Of a DNA stretch of 64,000 nucleotides, positions 27,934 through 36,876 are shown one piece after another (position 1 is the stretch's first letter; every line of letters starts with the position of its first letter). A program made the position numbers and the translations under genes. The notes below the pieces were generated by a model. That model was given only the letters and a program-made list of their open reading frames with translations, ran no database searches and was not told the DNA's origin. Location of the stretch: NCBI RefSeq assembly GCF_015711645.1, contig NZ_JABTEX010000001.1:1240001-1304000 (forward strand). Direction: 5' to 3'. Source of the DNA: Planomonospora sp. ID82291. GTDB taxonomy: Bacteria > Actinomycetota > Actinomycetes > Streptosporangiales > Streptosporangiaceae.

Positions 27934-29919
27934 TCAGAAGGCGAGCCCCTGGAGGGCGTGTTCCACGGCGGTCCGCAGATCCGTCGAACGTCCCGTCTCG
28001 ATGAGCCGGTCGTGCTCCTCCCTGTCGTTGCGGGCGAGCAGCTTCGCCTCGGAGCGCCGTAGCAGCTCGGTCAGCACGGGAGAGCGCAGGGACGGCACCC
28101 CGGCGTTCTCGCGGGCGGTGGCCGCCGCGCCGAGGAGGAACAGGGCCAGGGTGTCGTGCGCGTCGCCCTCGGCGATCACCGCGAACACCTCCAGCCCCTC
28201 GGTGAGGCAGATGTCGTCGTCGAACATCCGGGCGCCGCGGAGGGACTCGCGGACGGACGCGGTGGCCGCCGCGGTGTTGTCGAGGATGTGCTCGGCGAGC
28301 CCGAGGATCAGGTCGAGACGGGCGAGGGTCCAGTAGTCGCGGTAGGAGGCGCAGAGTTCGCGGCCCTCCCGCAGGACCGCCGTCGCCCGGGCGTACTCAC
28401 CGGAGAGCATCATGCCGGTGGCCACGACGGTGTAGGTCGGCAGGAACCCGGGGAAGACGTCGCCGGACGAGCGGTGGCGCTCCCGGGCGTCCTTGATGAG
28501 CCACAGGGCCTTTCCCACGTCGCCCCTGGCGACGGCCAGGTGCGACTGGAAGTGGCTGACGTAGGGGACCAGGTCCACGGCCCCCTCCCAGTCGCTCGTC
28601 GCGCACTCGGCGAGGGTGCGCTCGGCGTCCTCGACGTCCCCGCGCTGGATCGACATCCAGGTCTGCACCCACAGCGCCTTGAGCCGCTCGGCGGAGGGCC
28701 GCCGCTCCAGGTCCAGACCGCGCCGGAGCAGTTCGTACCCCAGGGCCGGCCGGCCGCAGCAGACCCACAGGAACCACAGGTTGCCGACCAGTTCCAGGCC
28801 CTTGCGGCGCTCCTCGGGCCGGGCGTAGCAGTCTTCCGCGGCCTCGCGCAGGTTGGCGAGGTCGGGGAGGATCCGGTGGTACCAGCCGAGCTGGTCGCTC
28901 CGCCAGCCCGCGGTGGCGCGCGTGGACAGGTGCAGGAAGTGGTCGCGGTGGCGGCGCCGGGCCTCCTCGGTCTCGCCAAGGTCCTCCAGCAGCGCCGCGC
29001 CGAACGCCCTGACGGTGTTCGGCAGGCGGTGGCGGACGCCGCCGCCGTCCTTCTCCGCCAGCAGGACGGACTTGTCGGACAGGCCGCGGAGCGCACCGAG
29101 GACCTGCTCGACGGCGAGGCCTCCGTAGGCGCACACGTGCTGGGCCGCCTCGGCGTCGAAGCTCCCGGAGAAGACCGACACGCGGGCCCACACCAGGCGC
29201 TCCTCCGGGTCGCACCGGTCGTGGCTCCAGCTCAGCGCGGCTCCCATGGAACCGTGCCGCCCGGCGTCCGGGCGGTCCGCGAAGAGGTCGGCCGCGGCGG
29301 GGTCGGGGGCCGCCGCCGCCAGCTCGATCGCCAGCGGGAGGTTGTCGAGCCGCCGGCAGACCTCGGCCGGGTCGGCCCCGCCGAGTCCGTCACCGGCCAG
29401 CTCGGTGAGCAGGTCGACGGCCTCGTCCTCCGACAGGCCGCCGAGCTGGTAGGTGTGCTCGCCGGTGAAGCCGAGACGCTGCCGGCTGGTGGCCAGGACG
29501 CGCAGCACGCCGACCTCGCGCAGCAGCCGGTCGGCCAGGACCCCGGCGGTGCCCGCGACGCGGTCGCAGTCGTCCAGGACGATCATCCGCGGCCGGGAGA
29601 GCAGCTCGACGGCCACGGCGTCGAAGGCGGACGTGCCCGGACGGACGCGGACGCCGAGCGCGCGGGCGAGCGTCCCGGTCAGGCCGGGGAGGTCGTCCGG
29701 CGCCTCGGACAGGTCGAGGAGGCACACGTATCCGGGGGACGTCTGCTCCATCGCGTCGGCCAGGCGCCGCGCGAGAGTGCTCTTGCCCGCTCCGGCGACG
29801 CCGGTCAGGGTGAGCTGGCGCCGCCTGCCGAGGAGGCTGCGGATCTCGGTCCACTCCGCACGCCTGCCGATGAAAAGATCCGCTCCCACTGCATCCCCGG
29901 CGCCGTCCCGACCACTCAT
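27934..29919 (-). CDS. STAND-type ATPase with TPR-like C-terminal region (paralogue 1)
   Basis: 661-residue predicted regulatory ATPase of the COG3903/AfsR-like kind. Walker A GVAGAGKST at 40-48, Walker B RMIVLDDCD at 111-119, a TSRQRLGF sensor at about 144-151, an NLPLAIELAA (GLPL-type) motif at 193-202, and a winged-helix-like ARVSVFSGSFDAEAAQHVCA stretch. The C-terminal 330 residues are helical and TPR-like. There is no LuxR HTH, no N-terminal SARP domain and no recognisable effector domain, so the output is unknown. It diverges from the adenosine deaminase gene over a 186-bp spacer and is a paralogue of the gene at 31143. Confidence 0.75.
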   Translation of the reverse strand: MSGRDGAGDAVGADLFIGRRAEWTEIRSLLGRRRQLTLTGVAGAGKSTLARRLADAMEQTSPGYVCLLDLSEAPDDLPGLTGTLARALGVRVRPGTSAFDAVAVELLSRPRMIVLDDCDRVAGTAGVLADRLLREVGVLRVLATSRQRLGFTGEHTYQLGGLSEDEAVDLLTELAGDGLGGADPAEVCRRLDNLPLAIELAAAAPDPAAADLFADRPDAGRHGSMGAALSWSHDRCDPEERLVWARVSVFSGSFDAEAAQHVCAYGGLAVEQVLGALRGLSDKSVLLAEKDGGGVRHRLPNTVRAFGAALLEDLGETEEARRRHRDHFLHLSTRATAGWRSDQLGWYHRILPDLANLREAAEDCYARPEERRKGLELVGNLWFLWVCCGRPALGYELLRRGLDLERRPSAERLKALWVQTWMSIQRGDVEDAERTLAECATSDWEGAVDLVPYVSHFQSHLAVARGDVGKALWLIKDARERHRSSGDVFPGFLPTYTVVATGMMLSGEYARATAVLREGRELCASYRDYWTLARLDLILGLAEHILDNTAAATASVRESLRGARMFDDDICLTEGLEVFAVIAEGDAHDTLALFLLGAAATARENAGVPSLRSPVLTELLRRSEAKLLARNDREEHDRLIETGRSTDLRTAVEHALQGLAF

Positions 29920-30105
29920 AACGCCCCAACTCTCGCACGGGCCCGAGGCCGGACGACAGCATTCGGGAAATTCCGTGATCTTTTCTCTTCGTCACCGCCC
30001 GCCGTCATGGCGCGCCGCGCCCGCCGGCCTCCGCCCGCCCGGCGCACGGACACGCCCGCGGGTCGAGCGGCTCCGGCCCGCCGGGCCGCGCGGGTACGGC
30101 ACCAT

Positions 30106-31158
30106 ATGGAAATGCCACGTCCGCTCAGCGCCCTGCCCAAGGCCCACCTGCACCTGCACTTCACCGGCTCCATGCGGCACACCACCCTGATCGAGCTCGC
30201 GCGCGAGCACGGGCTGCACCTCCCGGACGCCCTGGTGCAGGACTGGCCGCCGAAGCTGCGGGCCACCGACGAGCGGGGCTGGTTCCGGTTCCAGCGCCTC
30301 TACGACATCGCGCGCTCGGCCCTGCGGCGTCCGGAGGACATCTACCGGCTGGTGCGGGAGACCGCCGAGGACGAGGCGGCCGAGGGCTCGGCGTGGCTGG
30401 AGATCCAGGTGGACCCGTCCGGATACGCCCACCGGTTCGGCGGGCTCACCGCCACCATGGAGCTGATGCTCGACGCCGTGCACCGGGCCGCCGCGCACGC
30501 CGGGATCGGGATCGCGGTGGTGGTCGCCGCCAACCGGACCCGGCACCCGCTGGACGCCAAGACGCTCGCCCGCCTCGCCGCCCGGTACCTGGACCGGGGG
30601 GTCGTCGGGTTCGGGCTCTCCAACGACGAGCGGCGGGGCCGGGCCCGCGACTTCGACGGGGCGTTCCGGATCGCCCGGCGGGCCGGGCTGATGGCCGTGC
30701 CGCACGGCGGGGAGCTGCTGGGCGCGGCGAGCGTGGCCGAGTGCGTGGACGACCTGGGCGCCGACCGGGTGGGGCACGGCATCCGGGCGACGGAGTCGCC
30801 GCGGCTGATGGAGCGGCTCGCCGACCGGCAGATCGCCTGCGAGGTCTGCCCGACGTCGAACGTCGGGCTGGGAGTGACCGAGCGGGCCGAGGACGTGCCG
30901 CTGCGGCGGCTGTTCGACGCCGGGGTGCCGATCGCGCTGGGCGCCGACGACCCCCTGCTGTTCGGCTCCCGGCTGCTGGCCCAGTACGAGCTGGCCCGAC
31001 GGGTGTACGGCTTCCGCGACGCGGAGGTGGCGGAGCTGGCCCGGCAGTCGATTCGGGCCTCGGCCGCCCCCGAGCAGGTGCGCAAGGAGCTGCTGCACAA
31101 GGTGGACGCCTGGCTGGCCGCACCTGGCGACCAGCCCGGCGATCAGTCGAGGGCGTAG
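30106..31158 (+). CDS. Adenosine deaminase-family amidohydrolase
   Basis: About 350-residue TIM-barrel deaminase. Metal and catalytic residues are all present: His16 and His18 (AHLHLHFTGS), His200/Glu203 (PHGGELLG), His224 (RVGHGIRATES) and Asp281/Asp282 (LGADDPLLFG). The expected reaction is hydrolytic deamination of adenosine/deoxyadenosine or a related purine nucleoside; adenine or modified nucleosides cannot be excluded. Start ATG 30106 or 30112; neither has a strong RBS. The 3' end overlaps the convergent ATPase gene by 16 bp. It lies between two paralogous STAND ATPases. Confidence 0.85.
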   Translation: MEMPRPLSALPKAHLHLHFTGSMRHTTLIELAREHGLHLPDALVQDWPPKLRATDERGWFRFQRLYDIARSALRRPEDIYRLVRETAEDEAAEGSAWLEIQVDPSGYAHRFGGLTATMELMLDAVHRAAAHAGIGIAVVVAANRTRHPLDAKTLARLAARYLDRGVVGFGLSNDERRGRARDFDGAFRIARRAGLMAVPHGGELLGAASVAECVDDLGADRVGHGIRATESPRLMERLADRQIACEVCPTSNVGLGVTERAEDVPLRRLFDAGVPIALGADDPLLFGSRLLAQYELARRVYGFRDAEVAELARQSIRASAAPEQVRKELLHKVDAWLAAPGDQPGDQSRA

Positions 31159-33212
31159 GCCACCGCGGAGTCGGGGTCGTCGTCGTGGCCCTCGGCGAAG
31201 ACCGTGTCGTAGGCGTCGTCGCCGAGCAGCTGGCGGGCGGTGCGCTCGGCGACGGTCCGCGGCTCGGACATGCTCTCCGAGCCGAACCCGCGCAACCCGA
31301 ACGCGGCCCACAACCGCATGCCGGACCCCTGGAGCCGGGCCGTACGGTAGCCGTCGCCCTGGACGGCGGCGATGACCGCCAGCTGGTCGAGGGCCAGCGC
31401 CACGCCGGTGGTGTCCCGCAGGCGCCACTTGGCGGCGAGCGACTGGCGGGCGGCCAGCTCGGCCTCCTCCACCCGGCCGAGGCCGAGTTGGGCGATGGAG
31501 AGCACGTAGTCGCCGGTGGCGCGGGCCCAGCGCTCACCGCGGTCGTCGCAGAGGCGCTGCACCTCCTGCAGCACGGTGATGGCCTTGGCGAAGTCACCGC
31601 GCCACGTGGCCGCCATGGCTGCGGTCACCAGGGCGAGCGGCTCGCTCACGGTCATGGTCTGGGCCTTCCGGAAGTACTCGAGGACGAGCTCGACGCCCGG
31701 CTCCACCTCTTCGAGGGCGCCGACGCAGAGCGAGCGGACGGCCAGGCGGAGCCGTGCGTGCCCCGCGGCCTCGTAGTCGCCCCACCGCAGGGCCGCGGCC
31801 AGCGCGGTCTCGGCGCGGCGGCGGCCGGACTCCAGGTCGCCCTGGGCCATGGCCACGCAGCCGTCGGCCCACAGGAGCTTGGGCAGGCCCGGGTCGGCGG
31901 GGGAGGTGGCCGCGATCGCCCGCCGCATGTAGTAGCGGCCCTCGCGCAGACGGCCCAGGCAGAACCAGAGGATCCAGAGCGCCCCGGCGAGCTCGGCGGA
32001 GGTGCCCGCCCCGGAGGGGGAGCGGGAGTCGAGGACGACGCGGAAGTTGGTGATCGCGAAGTTGAGCCGCCGGGCCCACGCCTCCTGATCGGGGCCGTAC
32101 CAGCCGGCGTCGGCCCGGCGGGCCAGGTCGAGGTAGTGGCAGCGGTGCCGCTCGGCCAGCAGGTCCTCCTCGCCGAGCCGGACGAGCTGCTCCCTGCCGT
32201 ACTCCCTGATGGTGTCGAGCTGGCGGTAGCCGCCGGGGACCCTGATCAGCAGCGACTTGTCCACCAGGACGGCCAGCAGGTCCGGCACGCCGGTCAGCCG
32301 CCCGTCACCGCAGACCCGGTCGGCCGCCTCGGCGTCGAAGCTCCCGGCGAAGACCGACAGACGCGCCCAGAGCAGGCGTTCGGCGGGCGTGCAGAGTTCG
32401 TGGGTCCAGCCGACCGCGGTGCGCAGCGTCTGGCTCCGGGAGACCAGGGCCCGGTTGGCCGAGAGCGCGGCGAAGCGGCCGTCCAGCCGCTCGGCGAACC
32501 GCTCCACCGATGTGTTCCGCAGCTGCCCCGCGGCCAGCTCGACGGCGAGGGGGATGCCGTCCAGCCGCCGGCAGATCCGGGCGGCGGCCTTCAGCCCCGC
32601 CCCGTCCAGGGTCAGGCCGGGCGCGGCCGTGCCGGCCCGGTCGAGGAAGAGCCGGAGCGCGTCGTCGTCCCGCAGTCCTCCCGGTGCTCCTCCGGCCTCC
32701 GCGGCGGCGGGGTCGGGCGTGCGGAACGGCTCGACGGGCAGCAGGGTCTCGCCGTCCAGGCCGAGGGGCCGGCGGGAGGTGGCGATGATCCGCACGCCGG
32801 GGGCGCGGGCCAGGACGCGGGTGAGGAGCTCGCGGCAGGCGGGCAGGAGGTGCTCGCAGGTGTCCAGCAGGAGCAGGAGCCGCTTGCCCGCCAGGAACTC
32901 CACCAGCACCTCGGACTGGGAGCGGGTGGACTCCTCGCGGAACCCGAGGACGGCCGCGACCGTGTGGGCGAGCAGGTCGCCGTTGCGCTCGCCGGAGAGC
33001 TCGACCAGCCACACCCCGTCCAGATAGGCGTCCCGGCACTCCTCGGCCGCCCTGACGGCGATCCGTGACTTGCCGACGCCCTCGGCGCCGGTGACCGTGA
33101 CCAGCGGCGCCTCGGCCAGGAGCTTCACCAGCTCCCTCACCTCGGTCTCGCGGCCGACGAAACTGCTCGTCTCCGCAGGGAGGTTCCCACGCCACCACGG
33201 GTTCGGTTCCAT
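31143..33212 (-). CDS. STAND-type ATPase with TPR-like C-terminal region (paralogue 2)
   Basis: 689-residue protein with the same architecture as the gene at 27934: an NxPxxxSSFVGRE entry motif, Walker A GAEGVGKS at 42-49, Walker B LLLLLDTCE, TSRRPLGL, a GIPLAVELAAGQ motif, a winged-helix-like ARLSVFAGSFDAEAADRVCG stretch, and a long helical repeat region. No DNA-binding HTH follows. ATG start with AAGGAG 11 nt upstream. The spacer upstream (33213-33616) is unusually A/T-rich for this window. The role is presumably signal-dependent oligomerisation, inferred from family. Confidence 0.75.
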   Translation of the reverse strand: MEPNPWWRGNLPAETSSFVGRETEVRELVKLLAEAPLVTVTGAEGVGKSRIAVRAAEECRDAYLDGVWLVELSGERNGDLLAHTVAAVLGFREESTRSQSEVLVEFLAGKRLLLLLDTCEHLLPACRELLTRVLARAPGVRIIATSRRPLGLDGETLLPVEPFRTPDPAAAEAGGAPGGLRDDDALRLFLDRAGTAAPGLTLDGAGLKAAARICRRLDGIPLAVELAAGQLRNTSVERFAERLDGRFAALSANRALVSRSQTLRTAVGWTHELCTPAERLLWARLSVFAGSFDAEAADRVCGDGRLTGVPDLLAVLVDKSLLIRVPGGYRQLDTIREYGREQLVRLGEEDLLAERHRCHYLDLARRADAGWYGPDQEAWARRLNFAITNFRVVLDSRSPSGAGTSAELAGALWILWFCLGRLREGRYYMRRAIAATSPADPGLPKLLWADGCVAMAQGDLESGRRRAETALAAALRWGDYEAAGHARLRLAVRSLCVGALEEVEPGVELVLEYFRKAQTMTVSEPLALVTAAMAATWRGDFAKAITVLQEVQRLCDDRGERWARATGDYVLSIAQLGLGRVEEAELAARQSLAAKWRLRDTTGVALALDQLAVIAAVQGDGYRTARLQGSGMRLWAAFGLRGFGSESMSEPRTVAERTARQLLGDDAYDTVFAEGHDDDPDSAVAYALD

Positions 33213-33616
33213 CGATTCCAGCTCCTTCCGCGTACCAGGAATAACATCCGGTCAAGGTCACGGGCCGTATATGAAACCGTTTCAGGGTGGAGATTTTCCC
33301 CCCCGGAGGAAATCAGCCCTCCATTGCGGAATTGAATCTTCTCCCGGGCGTCGACAATATTCATTGTTGCCCGCATTTAAATACCAATGCCGACCAAATG
33401 CCCATAAATGACACAAAAGGGGAACCTTGAAGATCGATGCAGCCGAGGGCGGGACCGCCGGCCTCGCGCACCGCTCCTCCGCGCCCCCTCCGCCGGGACC
33501 GCCGGATGTCCCCTTCGGGGAGTTTGGGGAGTCGGCCGAGGGGAACGACTACTAGACTCTGGCTGTCCGTATCCGTGGCTCCGTGCCGCGGTTTTCTGCG
33601 AGCTGGACGGAACCGC
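33213..33616. other. A/T-richer divergent regulatory region
   Basis: The 404-bp spacer between the minus-strand ATPase and the plus-strand methyltransferase. About 33240-33420 has far more A/T than the surroundings (CCGTATATGAAACCG, CAATATTCATTG, ATTTAAATACC). A -10-like TAGACT lies at 33553-33558 upstream of the methyltransferase. No gene is recognised in it. Confidence 0.5.
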
Positions 33617-34348
33617 ATGTCTGGGTATGACCGCGTAGTGCAACCCGCGGCCGGCGACGAGGCCCTGGAGAACCACCTCGGCGGGGACGAGGCCAGGAAC
33701 TACCGGCAGTACGAGTTCGACATGGTCGCCCCGCACGTGGGCCGCTCCATGCTGGAGATCGGCTCCGGCCTCGGCCACTTCGCCGAGCAGTTCCTGCCCC
33801 GCCTGGACCGGCTGGTGGTCAGCGACTTCGACCCCTACTGCGTGGAGCAGCTCAAGAAGCGCTTCACCGGGCGCGACGACATCGACGTGCTGCAGTTCGG
33901 CCTGCCGACCGAGATCCCCATCGGGGAGAAGGTCGACACGGTCGTCCTGATGAACGTCCTGGAGCACATCGAAGAGGACGTCGAGGCCCTGCGCTCGCTC
34001 GCCGCCGTCACCCTGCCCGGCGGCCGGATCGTCATCTGGGTCCCCGGCTACATGCAGCTCTACGGGGACTTCGACCGCAAGGTCGGCCACGTCACCCGCT
34101 ACACCCCCGCCACCCTGCGCAGCACGGTCACGAAGGCCGGCCTCGACATCGACGTGCTCAAGCCGATCAACTTCCTCGGCGGCATCGCCTGGTGGGCCGC
34201 CGTGCGCCGCGGCGGCGTCGGCTACCCCGACCCCCGGCTGGTGAAGATCTACGACCGCACGGTCGTCCCCGCCACCCGCTTCATCGAGCGGTTCGTCCGG
34301 CCTCCCTTCGGGCAGACCGTCTTCTGTGTGGCCCGCGTACCGCAGTAG
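33617..34348 (+). CDS. Class I SAM-dependent methyltransferase
   Basis: 243-residue protein from ATG 33617 (MSGYDRVVQPAAGDEALENH). Motif I LEIGSGLGHF at 46-55, an acidic residue after strand 2 (VVSDFDPYC), and motif post-I/IV VVLMNVLEHIEEDVEAL place it in the Rossmann-fold SAM methyltransferases of the UbiE/Methyltransf_11/23 kind. The substrate is unknown. The frame is open for 60 codons further upstream but lacks a start with an RBS there. It is followed by an acyl-CoA dehydrogenase gene after 105 bp. Confidence 0.75.
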   Translation: MSGYDRVVQPAAGDEALENHLGGDEARNYRQYEFDMVAPHVGRSMLEIGSGLGHFAEQFLPRLDRLVVSDFDPYCVEQLKKRFTGRDDIDVLQFGLPTEIPIGEKVDTVVLMNVLEHIEEDVEALRSLAAVTLPGGRIVIWVPGYMQLYGDFDRKVGHVTRYTPATLRSTVTKAGLDIDVLKPINFLGGIAWWAAVRRGGVGYPDPRLVKIYDRTVVPATRFIERFVRPPFGQTVFCVARVPQ

Positions 34349-34453
34349 CGCGGCCGCCGGACCGCCCGCGGGGCGGCGCCCCGGCCGGTCGTGCCTTCCC
34401 GGGCCTGTCGCCCCGGCGTAGCGTCGGAGGCATCCGCGTCCGAGGAGGTCACG

Positions 34454-36331
34454 ATGACGACCGATTACGCCAAGGCACGTGCGGTGGCCGAGCAGGCCCG
34501 CGAGAAGGAGTGGACCCGGCCCAGCTTCGGCCGGCAGCTGTTCCTGGGCGACTTCCGCCTCGACCTCGTCCATCCCGCCCCGGCGCTGCCGGAGACCGAG
34601 ATCCGCCGGGGCGAGGACTTCCTGCGCGCCCTGCGCGGGTTCCTGGAGACCAGGGTCGACCCCGCGCTGATCGAGCGGACCGCGCAGGTGCCCGACGAGG
34701 TCGTCAAGGGCCTGGCCGACCTCGGCGCGTTCGGCATCACCATCAAGCGGGAGTACGGCGGGCTGGGCCTGCCGTACCTCTACTACGGCCGCGCCCTGAT
34801 GCTCACCGGCTCGTACTGCCCGGCGCTCGGCACCCTGCTCTCCGCGCACCAGTCGATCGGGGTGCCGCAGCCGCTGAAGCTGTTCGGCAGCGAGGAGCAG
34901 AAGCGCGCCTTCCTGCCCCGGTGCGCCAAGGGCGCGATCTCCGCCTTCCTGCTCACCGAGCCCGACGTCGGCTCCGACCCCGCGCGGCTGGCGACCACCG
35001 CCGTCCGGGACGGCGACGACTACGTGATCGACGGCGTGAAGCTGTGGACCACCAACGGCGTCGTGGCGGACCTGCTGGTGGTGATGGCCCGCACCGGGTC
35101 GAAGATCTCCGCCTTCGTCGTCGAGGCCGACAGCCCCGGGATCACCGTCGAGCGGCGCAACTCCTTCATGGGCCTGCGCGGCATCGAGAACGGCGTCACC
35201 CGCTTCCACCGGGTCCGCGTCCCCGCCGCCAACCTGATCGGCCGCGAGGGCCAGGGTCTGAAGATCGCCCTGACCACGCTGAACACCGGGCGGCTCTCGC
35301 TGCCCGCCGTCTGCGCGGGCAACGCCAAGTGGGCGCTGAAGATCGCCCGGGAGTGGGCCGCCGAACGCGTCCAGTGGGGGCGCCCGATCGGCGAGCACGA
35401 GGCGGTCGCGGGCAAGCTCGCCTTCGTCGCCGGCACGGCCTACGCCCTGGAGGCGGTGATGGACCTGACCTGCCGGCTGGCCGACGACGAGAGCAACGAC
35501 ATCAGGATCGAGGCCGCGCTCGCCAAGCTGTACGCCTCGGAGCTGGTCTGGAAGGTCGCCGACGAGCTGGTCCAGCTGCGCGGCGGCCGGGGCTACGAGA
35601 CCGCGGAGTCGCTGGCCGCCCGGGGCGAGCGCGGGGTCCCGGCCGAGCAGCTCCTGCGGGACGTGCGGATCAACAGGATCTTCGAAGGCAGCACAGAGAT
35701 CATGCACCTGCTGATCGCCCGCGAGGCGGTGGACGCGCACCTGTCGGTCGCCGGCGAACTGGTCGACCCCGCCGCGGCGCCGCGCGACCGGGCCCGCGCC
35801 GCCGCCCGCGCCGGCGGGTTCTACGCCCGCTGGCTGCCCACCCTGATCGCCGGGGCGGGGAACCGGCCCGGCTCCTACGCCGAGTTCGGTCCCCTGGCGG
35901 CGCACCTGCGCTACGTTGAGCGGACCGGCCGCCGGCTCGCCCGCTCCACCTTCTACGGCATGTCCCGCTGGCAGGGCCGGCTGGAGCACCGTCAGGGGTT
36001 CCTGGGCCGGATCGTGGACATCGGCGCCGAACTGTTCGCGATGACCGCGGTCTGCGTGCGGGCCCGCGAGGAGGCGGCCGAGCTGGGTCGGCGTCCCGCC
36101 GAGCTGGCCGACACCTTCTGCCGCCAGGCGCGGCTGCGCGCCGAGGCGCTCTTCGACCGCCTCTGGGACAACACCGACTCCGGCGACGCGCGGCTGGCCA
36201 GGTACCTGCTGAAGGGCCGCTACACGTTCGCGGAGGAGGGCGTCCTGGACGCCTCCGTCGACGGGCCCTGGATCTCCGCGGCCGAACCCGGCGCCTCGGC
36301 CGCCGAGGACCTCCGCCGACCGGTCCACTGA
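34454..36331 (+). CDS. Acyl-CoA dehydrogenase, large form
   Basis: 625-residue flavoprotein. ATG start 5 nt after GAGGAGGT. The core (about 45-430) has FAD-binding motifs (FLLTEPDVGSDPARL; KLWTTNGVVADLLVVMARTG) and the MCAD-type catalytic base Glu411 in INRIFEGSTEIM. About 200 extra residues follow (helical, Arg/Ala-rich), as in the VLCAD/FadE-like long forms. Predicted to oxidise acyl-CoA to 2-enoyl-CoA, passing electrons to ETF. The stop codon lies inside the first copy of a 32-bp tandem repeat. Confidence 0.85.
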   Translation: MTTDYAKARAVAEQAREKEWTRPSFGRQLFLGDFRLDLVHPAPALPETEIRRGEDFLRALRGFLETRVDPALIERTAQVPDEVVKGLADLGAFGITIKREYGGLGLPYLYYGRALMLTGSYCPALGTLLSAHQSIGVPQPLKLFGSEEQKRAFLPRCAKGAISAFLLTEPDVGSDPARLATTAVRDGDDYVIDGVKLWTTNGVVADLLVVMARTGSKISAFVVEADSPGITVERRNSFMGLRGIENGVTRFHRVRVPAANLIGREGQGLKIALTTLNTGRLSLPAVCAGNAKWALKIAREWAAERVQWGRPIGEHEAVAGKLAFVAGTAYALEAVMDLTCRLADDESNDIRIEAALAKLYASELVWKVADELVQLRGGRGYETAESLAARGERGVPAEQLLRDVRINRIFEGSTEIMHLLIAREAVDAHLSVAGELVDPAAAPRDRARAAARAGGFYARWLPTLIAGAGNRPGSYAEFGPLAAHLRYVERTGRRLARSTFYGMSRWQGRLEHRQGFLGRIVDIGAELFAMTAVCVRAREEAAELGRRPAELADTFCRQARLRAEALFDRLWDNTDSGDARLARYLLKGRYTFAEEGVLDASVDGPWISAAEPGASAAEDLRRPVH

Positions 36332-36406
36332 CGCCGCCCGTCCTCCGCCGACCGGTCCACTGACGCCGCCCGTCCTCCGCCGACCGGTCCACTGACGCCG
36401 CCCGTG
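36311..36406. repeat. 32-bp tandem repeat, three perfect copies
   Basis: Perfect copies of a 32-bp unit (CCTCCGCCGACCGGTCCACT...) at 36311-36342, 36343-36374 and 36375-36406. The first copy contains the last codons and the stop (CAC TGA) of the acyl-CoA dehydrogenase. Two partial 13-bp repeats (GCCGTCGGTCCGC) follow to about 36432. Confidence 0.9.
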
Positions 36407-36430
36407 CCGTCGGTCCGCGCCGTCGGTCCG

Positions 36431-36451
36431 CGCCGTCGTCCCCCGACGGCG
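36431..36451 (+). terminator. Possible terminator after the large acyl-CoA dehydrogenase
   Basis: 8-bp perfect stem CGCCGTCG / CGACGGCG with 5-nt loop, 99 nt after the stop and just beyond the tandem repeats. No T-run. Confidence 0.4.
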
Positions 36452-36510
36452 GCACGGGTCCGGCGGATACCGACGCATGTCTGGAATCAACCGGAACGAG
36501 GGGAAATTAA

Positions 36511-36570
36511 ATGGCTTGCACCGACCCCGTCCGGGCGCGTACCGTCATCGTCATGTGGATTTTCTCCTAA
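36511..36570 (+). CDS. Short upstream ORF, possible leader peptide (19 aa)
   Basis: ATG at 36511 with GAGGGG and an A/T-rich spacer upstream reads MACTDPVRARTVIVMWIFS and stops at 36570. It precedes, by 137 bp, the gene for a 54-residue basic peptide; between them lies a weak stem GATCAG/CTGATC (36583-36601). It could be a leader peptide or chance; only the RBS and position support it. Confidence 0.3.
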   Translation: MACTDPVRARTVIVMWIFS

Positions 36571-36707
36571 GAAGCCGGCGTCGATCAGCCACTGACTGAT
36601 CCGCCCGCACTCAGCCCTCTGGCCCCGTAGTCCTGACGCGGCAGCTGAGTTTCCGGCACGGCCCCTCGCGGCGCCGCGTCGTCACCGTCTTCGAAGGAGA
36701 TTTCCCT

Positions 36708-36872
36708 ATGCGAATTCGCATGACCGCCAAGCGTTCCGGCAAGACCCGCACCCCGCTCCCCGGGCGGACCCCGCCCGCCATGCCGCCAGTGCCCCGGCAG
36801 ATGCCCAGACCGCACCTGCCGGTGAGGCCGACCCAGCAGCCGCGCCGGATCCCCGGCAAGGGCGGCCGCTGA
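36708..36872 (+). CDS. 54-residue proline/arginine-rich basic peptide
   Basis: ATG at 36708, 8 nt after AAGGAGA. The product starts MRIRMTAKRSGKTRTPLPGR, continues with PP, PVPRQMPRPHLPVRP elements and ends RIPGKGGR. By count it has 13 Pro, 11 Arg, 3 Lys and no acidic residue. There is no signal peptide or Cys. A perfect 17-bp terminator hairpin begins 4 nt after the stop, so this is a self-contained unit. It resembles no family I recognise; the composition recalls proline-rich ribosome-binding antimicrobial peptides or an RNA-binding tail. Confidence 0.6.
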   Translation: MRIRMTAKRSGKTRTPLPGRTPPAMPPVPRQMPRPHLPVRPTQQPRRIPGKGGR

Positions 36873-36876
36873 AGGG

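Noticed and set aside
27934-33212. Calling the STAND-Add-STAND region a RADAR system
   Set aside because: RdrA and RdrB have distinct sizes and domain layouts; the deaminase here looks like an ordinary 350-residue Add, so only the analogy is kept as a hypothesis.
36311-36406. Tandem arrays as CRISPR
   Set aside because: Copies are head-to-tail without unique spacers, and no cas genes are present.
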